Below, in pieces: positions 24,217-31,216 of a DNA stretch of 40,670 nucleotides; position 1 is the first letter of the stretch, and the number at the start of each line of letters is the position of its first letter. Source of the DNA: Oscillatoria sp. HE19RPO (GTDB lineage: Bacteria; Cyanobacteriota; Cyanobacteriia; Cyanobacteriales; Laspinemataceae); contig NZ_JAMXOT010000102.1 in the NCBI RefSeq assembly GCF_024220515.1, forward strand, positions 1 to 40,670, in the 5' to 3' direction. Below the pieces are notes generated by a model that saw nothing but the letters and a program-made list of their open reading frames with translations, did no database searches and was not told the DNA's origin. The position numbers were made by a program, and so were the translations under genes.

Positions 24217-25431
24217 ATGAATCTTTCTTTTGTTTCCCGATATGTTCACAGCTTAAATCGTTACAAATGGCTAGTTTTGGCGCTGATTACTGCCGGATTG
24301 GGCATCGGAGGCGTCATGGCTTTGCAGATAGAACCCGTTCCCAAATATATTGCCACGGGTTCTTTACGCGGGAATCAAACCACAGATTCTTTATCGGAAA
24401 CTACCCGGCAAATTATTAATCAAGGGCAGCAATTTTCTCAGCCGGAAGAGTTGGTGCGGTTGCTGTTGGCGGATAATGTGATTCAGGCGGTGGCGGATAA
24501 TGTGAATCTGTCTGCGGTGGAAGTCCGCGATCGCCTATTATTGAAACTCCCCAGTCCCGAAACCTCCGGGTCTCTGCGGGTGATGTATCGAGATAATAAC
24601 TCCGAACGCGCCCTCCAAACTGCATCGGGACTGATGCAGGCAATGGTTCAACAGAGTCAACTGATTAATAAAGCTCGTCTCAATGGCGTGGTGGAACAGC
24701 TCAATCTCCGCCTCTCCCAAGCGCGGCAAGAACTCCAGTCCGCCCAACAAAATTTGGATGAGTATTATGGCTATGATGAGGCCGAGCGATCGCAACTGCA
24801 ACAAGAGGTGACCCTCAAACAAGAAAGACTGACTCAACTCCAAACTGCTGTGACTGAAGCAACAACGGCGCAAGGGGAAATGATCAGTAGTTTGAAGATT
24901 GCCGAATCCCCCCAAGTTGCCGAAACCCACGCCAATCAACCCTTTATTACAACCTTAGCCCTCGGGGCGATCGCCGGATTAGCCCTCAGTGCCCTGGTGA
25001 TTTTAGTCTTAGCTTTAGTCACGAACCCACTCCATTACAAAGCATTTCGCCGTCAGTTACTGGCCGCTTATCAAGGACGATGCCCCATTACCGGCTGTGA
25101 TGTAGAAGCGGCCCTGGAAGTGGTTCGTCTCGACCCCAGTCAGGTAACCCGTTCTAGTGATATCTGGAATGGCTTAATTTTACGGGCGGATATTCAACGG
25201 TTATTCGCCGCCAAGCAAATCGCGATCGAACCGGGAACGTTACAGGTGATGCTGTCTCCCGAATTAAGTAAAACTAACTATGGCAAATTAGCCCGTCGGC
25301 GGCTGACTGTCCCAGAGGAGGAAGCGGATCAACCGAACCTAGATGCCCTAGACGCACATTATCGCCAATGTTCGTGGATTACAGACTTTACTCCAAAACC
25401 GAGAGAAACCGAAGATTTAAAATCAATTTAA
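24217..25431 (+). CDS. Wzz-like membrane protein fused to a degenerate HNH_2 domain
   Basis: A 404-aa two-part protein. Residues 1-266 look like a polysaccharide co-polymerase/chain-length regulator: TM1 about 18-38 (WLVLALITAGLGIGGVMAL), an extracytoplasmic region with YIATGSLRGN and a long coiled coil (about 160-225, Gln/Glu-rich), and TM2 about 242-266. The cytoplasmic tail (about 274-390) follows the HNH_2 pattern: FRRQLLAAYQGRCPITGCDV, ALEVVRLDP, NGLILRADIQRLF, then a VMLSPEL-K--YG--R-L-VP block. The C-x4-C pair (Cys289, Cys294) is kept, but the H-N-H triad reads Arg304, Asn318, Gln327, so nuclease activity is unlikely. In Wzc-type proteins a tyrosine kinase occupies this position. It follows ppx by 50 bp. 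Confidence 0.8.
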   Translation: MNLSFVSRYVHSLNRYKWLVLALITAGLGIGGVMALQIEPVPKYIATGSLRGNQTTDSLSETTRQIINQGQQFSQPEELVRLLLADNVIQAVADNVNLSAVEVRDRLLLKLPSPETSGSLRVMYRDNNSERALQTASGLMQAMVQQSQLINKARLNGVVEQLNLRLSQARQELQSAQQNLDEYYGYDEAERSQLQQEVTLKQERLTQLQTAVTEATTAQGEMISSLKIAESPQVAETHANQPFITTLALGAIAGLALSALVILVLALVTNPLHYKAFRRQLLAAYQGRCPITGCDVEAALEVVRLDPSQVTRSSDIWNGLILRADIQRLFAAKQIAIEPGTLQVMLSPELSKTNYGKLARRRLTVPEEEADQPNLDALDAHYRQCSWITDFTPKPRETEDLKSI

Positions 25432-25847
25432 ATTTTCGGTAGTATTTTCCGTAATTCTACGGATAAAATCCCAATTTGCGGATTTTAAATCCTTGAGTTT
25501 TGTGCAGTTTAGGTCAACCGTTTTTATAAAGATAAAGCCATAAACCGGAAAAACTTCATCAAAATTTCATACAAATGGGGAACTATTTAGAAATAAAATG
25601 AGCAATGACTCCCTGGGCAGATAAAAAGTTCAACCCTTTTTAAATTCGGGGGTATAGAGGGGGATTGAAGAGCAAACTAAACGGATGAAAAATGCTAAAA
25701 ACCTTTTGTATTCATCTCTTCGGGAGTTGCAGGCTGGGCGATTTTCAACCCCCTACAAAAACAATTTATTTTTTCTATCTTTCTTGTCCAGATAGAGCAT
25801 AAGGAATGCGTATTAGGGAATATCAGTTATCCTAAGCACTTCCTTAT
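25432..25847. other. Intergenic region upstream of patX
   Basis: A 416-bp AT-rich gap. A weak hairpin TTTTCCGTA / TACGGATAAAA at about 25447-25471 may end the Wzz-HNH transcript. Close to patX lies TTAGGGAATATCAGTTAT (25813-25830), shared with 11535-11552. No gene is visible. Confidence 0.5.
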
Positions 25848-26204
25848 ATGCGCTTCTCTACTATTCTTGTTCTCTCTACCCTCTTAGTTTCCAATCTTGC
25901 TCCGAGTGCCAAATCTTACTCAGTAGACCTTTTGGCTACCTACAATGAGGGCTTCTTTTCTCATGCCTCGTTAGCACGCTTCACCTTACCCTCAGAAACC
26001 AGCCAGATTAATCCCTGCGAGACCGAAGATAGCAAACCAGGTTGCAGCCGCCGGGACTTCCGCGCTTCTGGGGGAGAACAGTCTCAGACTGATAGCATCC
26101 TGCTGGCGCAAAAGCTCATCAATTCTCAGCAAGCTGAACCTAACTGTCCGATGATGAAAACTCATCACCAAGTTGGACGCGGTAGTGGGCGATGCGAACC
26201 CTAG
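25848..26204 (+). CDS. patX: PatX-like secreted RGSGR peptide precursor
   Basis: A 118-aa protein with an N-terminal signal peptide (MRFSTILVLSTLLVSNLAPS, cleavage about 20-24), a low-complexity middle and a C-terminal RGSGR (111-115) in GRGSGRCEP. RGSGR is the pentapeptide of PatS and PatX that binds HetR and sets heterocyst spacing in Nostoc/Anabaena. PatX-type precursors, with signal peptide and near-terminal RGSGR, also occur in filamentous species that make no heterocysts. Four cysteines (57, 65, 99, 116) are present, unusual for the short PatS peptides. A terminator hairpin follows at 26288. The middle region is too variable for a firm homology call, so the assignment rests on signal peptide, size and pentapeptide position. 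Confidence 0.75.
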   Translation: MRFSTILVLSTLLVSNLAPSAKSYSVDLLATYNEGFFSHASLARFTLPSETSQINPCETEDSKPGCSRRDFRASGGEQSQTDSILLAQKLINSQQAEPNCPMMKTHHQVGRGSGRCEP

Positions 26205-26287
26205 GTCACGAACAGACTTTTCCTCACCGCAAACATTCCTATCCAATACCCTTTTCCTCTTGGGTATAGCAATGTTTGATTCCTCTA

Positions 26288-26329
26288 ATCAAAAGCCGGT
26301 TGTCACGTTGAGTGCGACCGGCTTTTGAT
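26288..26329. terminator. Bidirectional terminator after patX
   Basis: ATCAAAAGCCGGT (26288-26300) and ACCGGCTTTTGAT (26317-26329) form a perfect 13-bp stem with A/T tracts on both outer strands. Confidence 0.85.
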
Positions 26330-26340
26330 TGGGGGGATGG

Positions 26341-26445
26341 GTCATTTGTCATTTGTCCTGGGTCATTTGTCATTTGTCCTGGGTCATTTGTCATTTGTCC
26401 TGGGTCATTTGTCATTTGTCCTGGGTCATTTGTCATTTGTCCTGG
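26341..26445. repeat. 21-bp tandem repeat, five copies
   Basis: GTCATTTGTCATTTGTCCTG plus G repeats at 26341, 26362, 26383, 26404 and 26425 without change. The period of seven codons keeps all frames open and produces artefactual repeat peptides. It lies between the patX terminator and the end of the small membrane protein gene. Confidence 0.97.
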
Positions 26446-26458
26446 GTGGAGGGGGGGT

Positions 26459-26755
26459 TTATTCGGGTCCTCGGAGGTTTTGATAGCGGTATAAGGCGTA
26501 TGCATCAAATAAGACTCCAACTAAGCTACAGGTGAGTCCAATGACGATGGCCCCTTGGAGGGGATGACCACTGCCAAAGGTGGATAAGAATTGTAACAAC
26601 TGCTTCACAGTGGATTGACCGAGGTTTGTCAGTCCGGGAAGGTGGGCGATCGCCTCGGCCATGACGAATCCACCGGCCAAGGTGAGCGTCGGGACGGCAA
26701 AACTCAGTAAACTGGTTAATAATAGCGATCGCAGAAAATGAGGAAAACTATTCAT
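26459..26755 (-). CDS. Small membrane protein of unknown function
   Basis: 98 aa from ATG 26755: MNSFPHFLRSLLLTSLLSFA opens the first hydrophobic segment (about 7-40, Gly/Ala-rich), and a second lies near 70-90 (QGAIVIGLTCSLVGVLFDAYALYRY). The layout of two helices around a short polar loop suggests a small integral membrane protein; I do not recognise the family. A GTG start at 26857 would add 34 polar residues without improving the ribosome-binding site. The 21-bp tandem repeat begins just after its stop. Confidence 0.6.
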   Translation of the reverse strand: MNSFPHFLRSLLLTSLLSFAVPTLTLAGGFVMAEAIAHLPGLTNLGQSTVKQLLQFLSTFGSGHPLQGAIVIGLTCSLVGVLFDAYALYRYQNLRGPE

Positions 26756-26938
26756 AAAATCAAAAAGGGATACCGATAAACTATCTTTTTCGCCTGAATC
26801 TGAAACGCTTTGATTTATAAGATAGGCGCGATCGCAGCCCTCAAACAGTTCTGTCACAAATATTAAATTTTGATTAAAAAAGTTGTTTAAAATTTGTAAA
26901 CAACTCCCCCCTCTCCTGTCGTCACCCCCCTCAAACTC

Positions 26939-27727
26939 GTGACTAAGACTAAGTCAACCTCCAACTTAAGCCAGTGGTTTCAACGGTTGCTCTCGGCAGT
27001 CATCCTCGCCGGACAGGTGATCTTTCACCTGTTCTCCGGAAAAATCCACCGACGCAACACCATCGAACAAATGGCCCTCGTCGGACCCGATTCCCTATTT
27101 ATCGCCCTCCTCACCGCCAGCTTTGTCGGCATGGTGTTCACCATCCAGGTGGCGCGGGAGTTTCTCAACTTTGGGGCCGGAAGCGCCGTCGGTGGGGTGC
27201 TGGCCATCGCCCTAGCGCGGGAACTCGCCCCAGTTTTGACCGCGATCGTTCTCGCCGGACGAGTCGGTTCCGCCTTTGCCGCAGAAATCGGCACCATGCA
27301 AGTCACCGAACAAATCGACGCCCTCTATATTCTCAAAACCGACCCCATCGATTACCTCGTCATTCCCCGAGTCCTCGCCTGCTGTATCATGCTACCCGTG
27401 TTGACCCTCCTCTCCTTTGCCACGGGAATGATCGGGGGAATGCTGATCGCCACCAATTTCTATCCCATTTCCCAAACCGTCTTTCTCGATTCCGTGCGCA
27501 GCTTAGTTCAAACCTGGGATTTAATCACCGCCTCGGTTAAAGCCTTGTGCTTTGGCGGGTTAATTGGCATCATTGGCTGTAGCTGGGGCTTGACCACCAC
27601 CGGAGGGGCCAAAGGCGTGGGACAATCCACCACCACTGCCGTCGTCACCTCCCTACTCGCCATCTTTACCTCCAACTTCTTTCTCTCTTGGCTAATGTTT
27701 CGCGGCATGGGGAGTGGCGTCTTCTAA
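26939..27727 (+). CDS. mlaE: MlaE-family ABC transporter permease (lipid transport)
   Basis: Permease subunit of a Mla/TGD-type transporter that moves phospholipid-like molecules between membranes. The 262-aa protein has five to six membrane helices and the MlaE signatures FVGMVFTIQVAREF, LARELAPVLTAIVLAGRVGSAFAAEIGTM (the EQ-loop-like coupling region), TEQIDALYIL and the C-terminal GGAKGVGQSTTTAVV. The start is GTG 26939; no strong ribosome-binding site is seen. The ATPase and MCE partner are not in this window. Downstream lie DUF3119, DUF3086 and plsY, all on the same strand. Confidence 0.93.
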   Translation: MTKTKSTSNLSQWFQRLLSAVILAGQVIFHLFSGKIHRRNTIEQMALVGPDSLFIALLTASFVGMVFTIQVAREFLNFGAGSAVGGVLAIALARELAPVLTAIVLAGRVGSAFAAEIGTMQVTEQIDALYILKTDPIDYLVIPRVLACCIMLPVLTLLSFATGMIGGMLIATNFYPISQTVFLDSVRSLVQTWDLITASVKALCFGGLIGIIGCSWGLTTTGGAKGVGQSTTTAVVTSLLAIFTSNFFLSWLMFRGMGSGVF

Positions 27728-27748
27728 CCGGATTGAGTGACTGAGCCT

Positions 27749-27865
27749 CTAAAATAGGGAGCATCTCATTTTAGAACAGTTCACCCCCCTCCCCTTGGCA
27801 AGGGGAGGGGGGCAGGGGGGGTGGGGTCAGGTCTTCGGGCAAAAATGAGATGCTCCCCTAAAATA
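27749..27865. mobile_element. MITE-like element with 16-bp TIRs and 8-bp target duplication
   Basis: The element spans 27757-27857 (101 bp). Terminal inverted repeats are GGGAGCATCTCATTTT (27757-27772) and AAAATGAGATGCTCCC (27842-27857), a perfect 16-bp match. CTAAAATA flanks both sides exactly (27749-27756 and 27858-27865), as expected for an 8-bp target-site duplication. Inside is a 14-bp C/G palindrome (27784-27797 / 27799-27812). It codes for nothing and lies between mlaE and the DUF3119 gene. Confidence 0.82.
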
Positions 27866-27914
27866 GAAACATTAAATTCTCCATTCAGCCTCGATCGCAA
27901 TACAGGGTACTGTT

Positions 27915-28310
27915 GTGACCACACCTACTTCCACCTCAACCTCAACCTCAACCTCAACTCAAGAACTGGCTCCCAGCTACGTCCTACCTTGGGCTTTTAT
28001 CATCGGCAGTATTCCGCTGTTGGCGGTGCAACCTTTGGCGAGTTTACCTGTGGCCGCTTTCGGGTTATTTTTAATGGTCCAAGCGGCAACCATTCGCCTG
28101 CAATTTACCCCAAAAGCCTTAGATGTTTATCGCTCGGGAAACTTGATTCGCTCCTTTCCTTACGCCGAATGGAGCAATTGGCGAATTTTCTGGCCCCCAG
28201 TTCCAATTTTGTTTTACTTTAAAGAAGTGAAAAGCATCCATTTCCTGCCAGTTTTGTTCGATCCCAAACAACTTCAAGCCTGTTTGGAAGAACGCTGTCC
28301 CCGGATTTAA
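27915..28310 (+). CDS. DUF3119 family membrane protein
   Basis: 131 aa, start GTG 27915. The N-terminus is a Thr-Ser tract written by a hexanucleotide (CCTCAA) microsatellite, so its length probably varies between strains. Two hydrophobic segments follow (VLPWAFIIGSIPLLAVQPLA; LPVAAFGLFLMVQAATIRL), then a PH-like soluble domain with FPYAEWSNWRIFWPPVPILFY, FKEVKSIHFLPVLFDPKQL and the terminal LEERCPRI, which is the DUF3119 pattern. It is a cyanobacterial/plastid family without assigned function. Its position between mlaE and DUF3086/plsY suggests an envelope-lipid role (inference). Confidence 0.87.
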   Translation: MTTPTSTSTSTSTSTQELAPSYVLPWAFIIGSIPLLAVQPLASLPVAAFGLFLMVQAATIRLQFTPKALDVYRSGNLIRSFPYAEWSNWRIFWPPVPILFYFKEVKSIHFLPVLFDPKQLQACLEERCPRI

Positions 28311-28487
28311 GGGCGATCGCCATCGTTGGGCCACCGCTTCTTTTACCCCTTTGAAAACCCACCCTATCCCCAAGCTGGGGCTAGAGGCGCGATCGGGCCC
28401 TTGAATGGTTCATTTCCAGCACAAATCCCCGCCTTCCTAACTCCCCGATCGGCTCTGGGTCCCCTCTAAAGTTTAAAAAATTTTGCC

Positions 28488-29909
28488 ATGAATTCAGACG
28501 AAACCAACAATCCAGAACCCTTAGAAACTCAGGACCAATCCGACTCCCCAGAACCGTTTGAGGCGGACTCCTCCGAATCGCTTTCGGCAGATTCCACTCA
28601 GGGGATAAATCTCTCCGAAGACCTCTGGAAAGAGCCTGAACCTTCTGTCCCCGATGAAGCGGCACTACCCCTACCAGAGTTGACCTTACCAGAGGCAGAG
28701 TCCCAGAACTGGGAACCGGAAGCAGAACTCCCAGTGGAACCCTCAGAACCACCGGCTGAAGAACCACCGGCTGAAGAAATCACGGCTGAAGAAATCACGG
28801 CTGAAGAACAACCGCCTGAAGAACAACCGCCTGAAGAACAACCGCCTGAAGAACAACCTACTGAAGAACAACCTACTAAGGAACCCGTGTCTCCCCCCTT
28901 GGCGATTGAGGATGAAGCGGCATCCTTGGCGCGACGGGTGGCGCAATTACAGGAACAAGAACAGGAACTCAAAGCCTCTATTCTGCAATTGCAAGCGAAT
29001 CGTGCCGAACTCTTGCAAGAACAGACAGAAACCCAAGCGGCGATCGGTCGCTTGGTCCAAGATGCCTTAACCGAACTGGAACAGCGCAAGCATAATTTAC
29101 AAATCTCCGTCGAACAACTCGAACGCCGCCAAGAACGCATCCGCACGGAAATGCGAACCACCTTTGCTGGGGTCTCCCAAGACCTGGCAATTCGGGTTCA
29201 GGGCTTTAAAGACTATCTTTCCGGCAGTTTGCAGGATTTGGTCAATTCTGTGGAACAACTGGAGTTAACCCCTCCAGAACCGGAACCGGCGAAGATGCCT
29301 CCTAAAACCGCAAAAGGTGGCGATTCTCGTTCCGAGACGCTTCGCGATCGCACGGGCGGACCCACTCCAACCTTTGCCGAACAGCCGTTTCAAGACCGCG
29401 CCAAACAGATTCGCCGCTTGTTGGATAAATATCGCACCATGCCGGACTATTATGGTCCTCCGTGGCAAGTCCGACGCACCTTTGAACCCGTACACGCCGA
29501 ACGTCTCTCCAACTGGTTTTTTACCCAAGGTGCCAGAGGCGCAGTCCGGAGTTTGGGGAGTCGCTTGCAAAATATTCTGGTGGCGTCCGCAGCCATTTCA
29601 GTCCTGAAGAGTCTCTATGGCGATCGCCTCCGCACCCTCGTCCTCGCCAATTCTCCCGAACGTCTCGGCGAATGGCGCAGGGGTTTGCAGGACTGTCTCG
29701 GCATTTCCCGGATTGATTTTGGTCCCGAAGGCGGCGTGGTTCTGTTTGAGGCTCCCGAAGCCCTCTCTCAAAAAGCAGACCGCTTGCTCAAACAGAAGCA
29801 AGTTCCGCTAATTTTGATTGATGAAACGGAAAACCAAATCAACCTTTCCTTACTACAATTCCCCCTCTGGTTAGCATTTGCCGCTGATCCAGAACTCCCA
29901 ACCTTTTAA
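28488..29909 (+). CDS. DUF3086 family protein with repetitive acidic N-terminus
   Basis: 473 aa. Residues 1-140 are acidic and Pro/Glu-rich, with EEQPP and EEITA repeats encoded by 15-bp tandem units (28749-28879). Residues about 145-260 form a long coiled coil (LARRVAQLQEQEQELKASIL onward). The C-terminal 170 aa are the DUF3086 domain: YYGPPWQVRRTFEPVHAERL, then LQNILVASAAISVLKSLYGD and FPLWLAFAADPELPTF. No signal peptide or membrane helix is seen, so it is cytoplasmic or peripheral. It lies between the DUF3119 gene and plsY on one strand; function is unknown. Confidence 0.88.
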   Translation: MNSDETNNPEPLETQDQSDSPEPFEADSSESLSADSTQGINLSEDLWKEPEPSVPDEAALPLPELTLPEAESQNWEPEAELPVEPSEPPAEEPPAEEITAEEITAEEQPPEEQPPEEQPPEEQPTEEQPTKEPVSPPLAIEDEAASLARRVAQLQEQEQELKASILQLQANRAELLQEQTETQAAIGRLVQDALTELEQRKHNLQISVEQLERRQERIRTEMRTTFAGVSQDLAIRVQGFKDYLSGSLQDLVNSVEQLELTPPEPEPAKMPPKTAKGGDSRSETLRDRTGGPTPTFAEQPFQDRAKQIRRLLDKYRTMPDYYGPPWQVRRTFEPVHAERLSNWFFTQGARGAVRSLGSRLQNILVASAAISVLKSLYGDRLRTLVLANSPERLGEWRRGLQDCLGISRIDFGPEGGVVLFEAPEALSQKADRLLKQKQVPLILIDETENQINLSLLQFPLWLAFAADPELPTF

Positions 29910-29988
29910 CCCTTTGGGTCTTTGGTCCTTACCTAAGGACCAACCCCCAACTTGACTCTAAATTGCTTAAAACTGAGGATCAAATTTT

Positions 29989-30672
29989 ATGAGTTTGTGG
30001 CTACTTTTAAATGGGTTGTTGTTACTCGCGGCCTACCTATTTGGTTCATTCCCTACAGGGTATATTGTGGCTCGACAGTTGAAGGGAATTGATATTCGGC
30101 AAGAAGGTTCGGGTTCCACCGGGGCGACCAATGTCCTGAGAACTGTGGGGAAAGGACCGGCCTTGGGGGTGTTTCTGGTGGATATTTTAAAAGGGATGGC
30201 GGCGATCGCCTTGATGCGTTTTGCTTATGCTTTACCAGGGGTCCAGGAACTCGCTGCAAATATTGGACTCGCTGCCAGTGGGTTGTCTTGGATGGTCATC
30301 CTCGCTGGATTAGGGGCGTTGTTGGGTCATACCAAATCAGTCTGGATTAATTTCAAAGGTGGAAAAGCGGTTGCTACCAGTCTAGGGGTGTTATTTGCCC
30401 TCAATTGGGCGATCGCCCTCGCCGGGTTTGGCGTCTTTGGAATTGTCCTAGCCTTTACCCGCATTGTCTCCCTCAGTTCCATGTTAGCCGCCCTCGCCCT
30501 ACCGGGGATCATGTTTGCCATGCATCAACCCCTGTCCTATCAAATTTTTATGTTAGCGGCTTCCCTCTATGTCATTTGGCTACACCGCAGCAATATCAAT
30601 CGCCTACTTTCGGGCACAGAACCCCGCATCGGCCAAAAGTTACCGCAACCCTCGGAAAGTGTTCCCTCTTAG
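29989..30672 (+). CDS. plsY: Glycerol-3-phosphate acyltransferase PlsY
   Basis: Transfers the acyl group of acyl-phosphate to glycerol-3-phosphate, the first step of membrane glycerolipid synthesis. The 227-aa integral membrane protein carries the three PlsY motifs: GSFPTGYIVAR (19-29) with SGSTGATNVLRT (41-52), GHTKSVWINFKGGKAVATSLG (motif 2, around 112-132) and HRSNINRLLSGTEPRIG (motif 3, around 199-215). ATG 29989 follows GAGG. It ends the mlaE - DUF3119 - DUF3086 - plsY group. Confidence 0.96.
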   Translation: MSLWLLLNGLLLLAAYLFGSFPTGYIVARQLKGIDIRQEGSGSTGATNVLRTVGKGPALGVFLVDILKGMAAIALMRFAYALPGVQELAANIGLAASGLSWMVILAGLGALLGHTKSVWINFKGGKAVATSLGVLFALNWAIALAGFGVFGIVLAFTRIVSLSSMLAALALPGIMFAMHQPLSYQIFMLAASLYVIWLHRSNINRLLSGTEPRIGQKLPQPSESVPS

Positions 30673-30780
30673 GATGTCAGTACAGTCTTAGGATGTCGGT
30701 ACAGTAGCCAGAAAACCACGGGATTTGGGTTACAAAAATGCGGGTAATAGCGTTTCCCACAGTTATTCGCGTACAATTTG

Positions 30781-30834
30781 GGAGTGCGAGCATCTTGCTC
30801 GCTAGAGTAATAGCGAGCAAGATGCTCGCACTCC
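30781..30834. repeat. 23-bp inverted repeat, GAGTGCGAGC family
   Basis: GGAGTGCGAGCATCTTGCTC... (30781-30803) and its reverse complement (30812-30834) with an 8-nt loop. Each arm contains its own small palindrome GCGAGCA-TCT-TGCTCGC. Confidence 0.95.
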
Positions 30835-30915
30835 TCAAAATCCGGTTTCTTGTCTATCTAATCCTCTTATTAAAATGTCCTAGGAATAGATACGGTTTTA
30901 GTTAGTTAAAAAGGG

Positions 30916-30990
30916 CAAGAAACCGGGTTTCTGACAAAGATTGGTGACGGATTGCCAGAGATTGTCTCAAGAAACCCGGTTTCTAACCCC
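30916..30990. repeat. 75-bp repeat bounded by AGAAACCGGGTTTCT, copy 1
   Basis: It starts with AAGAAACCGGGTTTCT and ends with AAGAAACCCGGTTTCT plus AACCCC, so the ends are inverted. The interior AAGATTGGTGAC...GTCTC is shared with copy 2 at 31104-31178; 68 of 75 bases match. Confidence 0.92.
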
Positions 30991-30997
30991 TTAATTA

Positions 30998-31060
30998 TTA
31001 AGGAGTGCGAGCATCTTGCTCGCTTGTCTGTGGAGCGAGCAAGATGCTCGCACTCCTTAA
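30998..31060. repeat. 27-bp inverted repeat, GAGTGCGAGC family
   Basis: Arms 30998-31024 and 31034-31060 pair perfectly over 27 bp (TTAAGGAGTGCGAGCATCTT... and complement) around a 9-nt loop. The arms match those at 30781-30834. Confidence 0.95.
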
Positions 31061-31103
31061 GACTGTACCTCCTAACAGTGGGAAGCGTTATAGCTCCAAA
31101 GGA

Positions 31104-31178
31104 CAAGAAACCGGGTTTCTAGCCAAGATTGGTGACAAATTGCCACAGATGGTCTCAAGAAACCCGGTTTCTAACCCC
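31104..31178. repeat. 75-bp repeat bounded by AGAAACCGGGTTTCT, copy 2
   Basis: Direct repeat of 30916-30990, offset by exactly 188 bp, with seven mismatches, all in the interior; the palindromic ends are identical. Confidence 0.92.
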
Positions 31179-31216
31179 TAGGGTACTCCTGGACTAGACG
31201 CAGATCCCTAGTTCTT

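Larger units (their letters stand above)
30673..31216. other. Repeat-filled gap between plsY and proC
   Basis: The genes converge. The gap holds two inverted pairs of the GAGTGCGAGC palindrome alternating with two 75-bp direct repeats, described separately. No gene is visible. Confidence 0.85.

Noticed and set aside
24217-25431. Restriction-type HNH endonuclease
   Set aside because: Two of the three H-N-H residues are replaced and the domain is attached to a Wzz-like membrane protein; no methylase or defence gene is nearby.
26239-26535. Repeat proteins (DPGQMTN or VICHLSW type)
   Set aside because: Artefact of the 21-bp tandem repeat, open in several frames on both strands.
26974-27540. 188-codon His/Arg/Pro-rich plus-strand frame
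   Set aside because: Shadow of mlaE in another frame, with non-protein-like composition.
28598-29161. 187-codon minus-strand Ser/Gly/Cys-rich frame
   Set aside because: Shadow of the acidic repeat and coiled-coil part of the DUF3086 gene.
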